From IMG/VR virus record IMGVR_UViG_3300037245_003121, positions 1 to 21,735 of that record: a stretch of DNA of 21,735 nt. One strand, 5' to 3'. The notes beneath the pieces are model-generated. The model was not told the DNA's origin, searched no databases, and worked only from the letters and a program-made list of their open reading frames with translations. The DNA comes from a virus. Made by a program: the position numbers and the translations under genes. How positions within the stretch are numbered: the first letter of the stretch is position 1; each line of letters opens with the position of its first letter. This document shows, one piece after another, positions 20,756 to 21,735 of the stretch.

Positions 20756-21735
20756 ATGGGTTTGATTGCTGACATGCTTGCGAATGCTGGGTTTGGTGGC
20801 ATCGCGCCAGTCGAGGCGCTCAGGCGACGAGGGGTACGAGAATTCAACGCGATTGTTGCTCGGGGCGACATGGTCCTGTCGGCGGCAATGACGGCCATCG
20901 ACGAGGTCCAGAGCCTCGCAGTCTTCGTCGAGACGGCCATCGGCGGGACCTTTACGTTGGCCTTCACCCTGAAGAGCGGTGAGACCTTTACGACGGCCAA
21001 CATTGCTTACGATGCCAGCGCGGCGACGGTTGAGACGGCCATTGACTCGGCGGCAACATCGGCCGCGATCGCGAGTTGGACCAACGGTGACATCACGGTC
21101 GCGGGTGGTGACCTGAACACCAATCCGATGACCTTCACCTTCGACGGTGCCAGCGTGACCGAACTCAATCATGGCGCGATTGTGATTGACGGCGCTCTTT
21201 TGATCGTAGCTTCGGCGGGCGCTGTCTCGGAGACGACCGCCGGTCTCGTTGACCAAGACGAAGTCCAGAGCCTTGCGGTCCACGTCGCGACTGTTTCGGG
21301 CGGAAACTTCACGTTGTTCTTCACGCTGGCCAGCGCCGAGACTTTCCTGACAGCCCCGATCGCTTATGATGCCAGCGCGGCGACCGTCGAGACGGCCATT
21401 GACGTGGCTGCCACCTCGGCTGTCATCGCGAGTTGGACCAACGGGGACATCTCGGTTGCGGGTGGCGATCTGAACACCAACCCGATGACCTTCACCTTCG
21501 ATGGCACCAGCGTGGCCAAGCAGGATCACGACCTGATCGTGGTTGACAGCGGTGGTTTGACGGGTGGTGGTTCGGCAGGTGTTGTCTCGGAGACAACCGT
21601 AGGCCAACCGGGCACAGACGAGGTCCAGAGCCTCGCGGCCAACCTCATTACGACCACCGGCGGAACCTTCACGTTGACGGTTCTCTTGAGCACCGCCGAA
21701 ACCTTCACAACCGCTGCCATCGCTTATGATGCCAG
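20756..21735 (+). CDS. Repetitive phage virion-like protein, 3'-truncated by window edge
   Basis: ATG 20756 has AGGAG seven bases upstream; the frame stays open for 326 codons to the right edge. A short N-terminal region (about 1-48, MGLIADMLANAGFGGIAPVE, with basic RRRGVR) leads into repeats of about 120 residues starting at residues 49, 168 and 288, each opening DEVQSLA and holding a (G/S)GxFTL strand, a (A/S)xETFxTA segment and IAYDASAATVETAID, then ASWTNGDI and NPMTFTFDG. The FTL/AYDASAATVETAI pattern resembles beta-rich modules common in phage virion proteins (GTFTLTF-type repeats). It is likely an external fibre, tail-tube or decoration protein. A convergent minus-strand open frame at 20720-21607 is a shadow of this gene. 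Total length and function are unknown. Confidence 0.7.
   Translation, partial: MGLIADMLANAGFGGIAPVEALRRRGVREFNAIVARGDMVLSAAMTAIDEVQSLAVFVETAIGGTFTLAFTLKSGETFTTANIAYDASAATVETAIDSAATSAAIASWTNGDITVAGGDLNTNPMTFTFDGASVTELNHGAIVIDGALLIVASAGAVSETTAGLVDQDEVQSLAVHVATVSGGNFTLFFTLASAETFLTAPIAYDASAATVETAIDVAATSAVIASWTNGDISVAGGDLNTNPMTFTFDGTSVAKQDHDLIVVDSGGLTGGGSAGVVSETTVGQPGTDEVQSLAANLITTTGGTFTLTVLLSTAETFTTAAIAYDA
20900..21735 (+). repeat. Three tandem approximately 360-bp coding repeats, last one cut by the edge
   Basis: Units begin at 20900, 21257 and 21617 (357 and 360 bp apart). Long stretches are nearly identical at DNA level, including around GCGAGTTGGACCAACGG and CGATGCCAGCGCGGC-like blocks, while unit ends (for example the Gly/Ser loop near 21550) differ. 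This suggests recent duplication. Confidence 0.8.

Noticed and set aside
20720-21607. Long minus-strand open frame (295 codons) opposite the repetitive gene
   Set aside because: It is Arg-rich, lacks a ribosome binding site, and is antisense to a plus-strand frame that has AGGAG-ATG and a clear repeated protein; its length comes from the repeats and GC-rich codons.

Overview
The window looks like an internal piece of the genome of a tailed double-stranded DNA phage (or prophage), most likely a siphovirus-type virus of a GC-rich bacterium. Evidence for a phage is the run of large virion and tail genes with LamG-like lectin folds and short beta repeats, the compact replication operon (archaeo-eukaryotic-type primase fused to a helicase, DnaQ-like exonuclease, DUF5664/MazZ-like nucleotide hydrolase), the near absence of gaps, and overlapping start and stop codons. 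No rRNA, tRNA, transposase, integrase or CRISPR array was seen. The host cannot be named from this sequence. Terminase, portal, capsid, tape-measure, DNA polymerase and lysis genes are not recognised here and presumably lie outside the window.

Layout. (A) About 1-12,718, plus strand: virion genes. The 5'-truncated first gene ends just before a probable intrinsic terminator (644-682). Next come a lectin-like fibre or baseplate-decorating protein, three tandem paralogous LamG-like proteins (1609-4815), a repeat-rich tail protein (4827-6821), a second tail protein carrying a LamG-like C-terminus, and an 898-residue tail-tip/J-like protein. These are followed by a small SPFH/Band 7 protein and a cysteine-rich protein with a hydrophobic helix and an Ala-rich coil. 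(B) 12,715-17,946, minus strand: six genes in one translationally coupled chain. In order of transcription they are primase-helicase, a 61-residue protein, the DUF5664/MazZ-like hydrolase, an unknown, a DEDDh exonuclease and a Cys-rich putative zinc protein. A textbook TTGACA-17-TAGAAT promoter sits upstream. (C) 17,980-18,238: a divergent control region with a promoter for each side and, between them, a 78-bp nested inverted repeat. (D) 18,239-20,564, plus strand: a ParB-like protein, a conserved phage protein of unknown function and a membrane-anchored small protein. The last two each have their own promoter-like sequence. (E) 20,565-21,735: two strong hairpins, then the start of a repetitive virion-like gene with about 360-bp repeats that runs off the right edge.

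How it fits together: region B supplies priming, unwinding, exonuclease and dNTP-pool functions. Region C could control the B and D operons and is a candidate site for the lone ParB-like protein or for replication initiation. Region A builds the tail tip and host-binding decorations. The SPFH protein and the Cys-rich membrane-like protein at the end of the tail block are the least expected members and may act at the host envelope. Functional calls rest on motif recognition by eye; no database search was possible.
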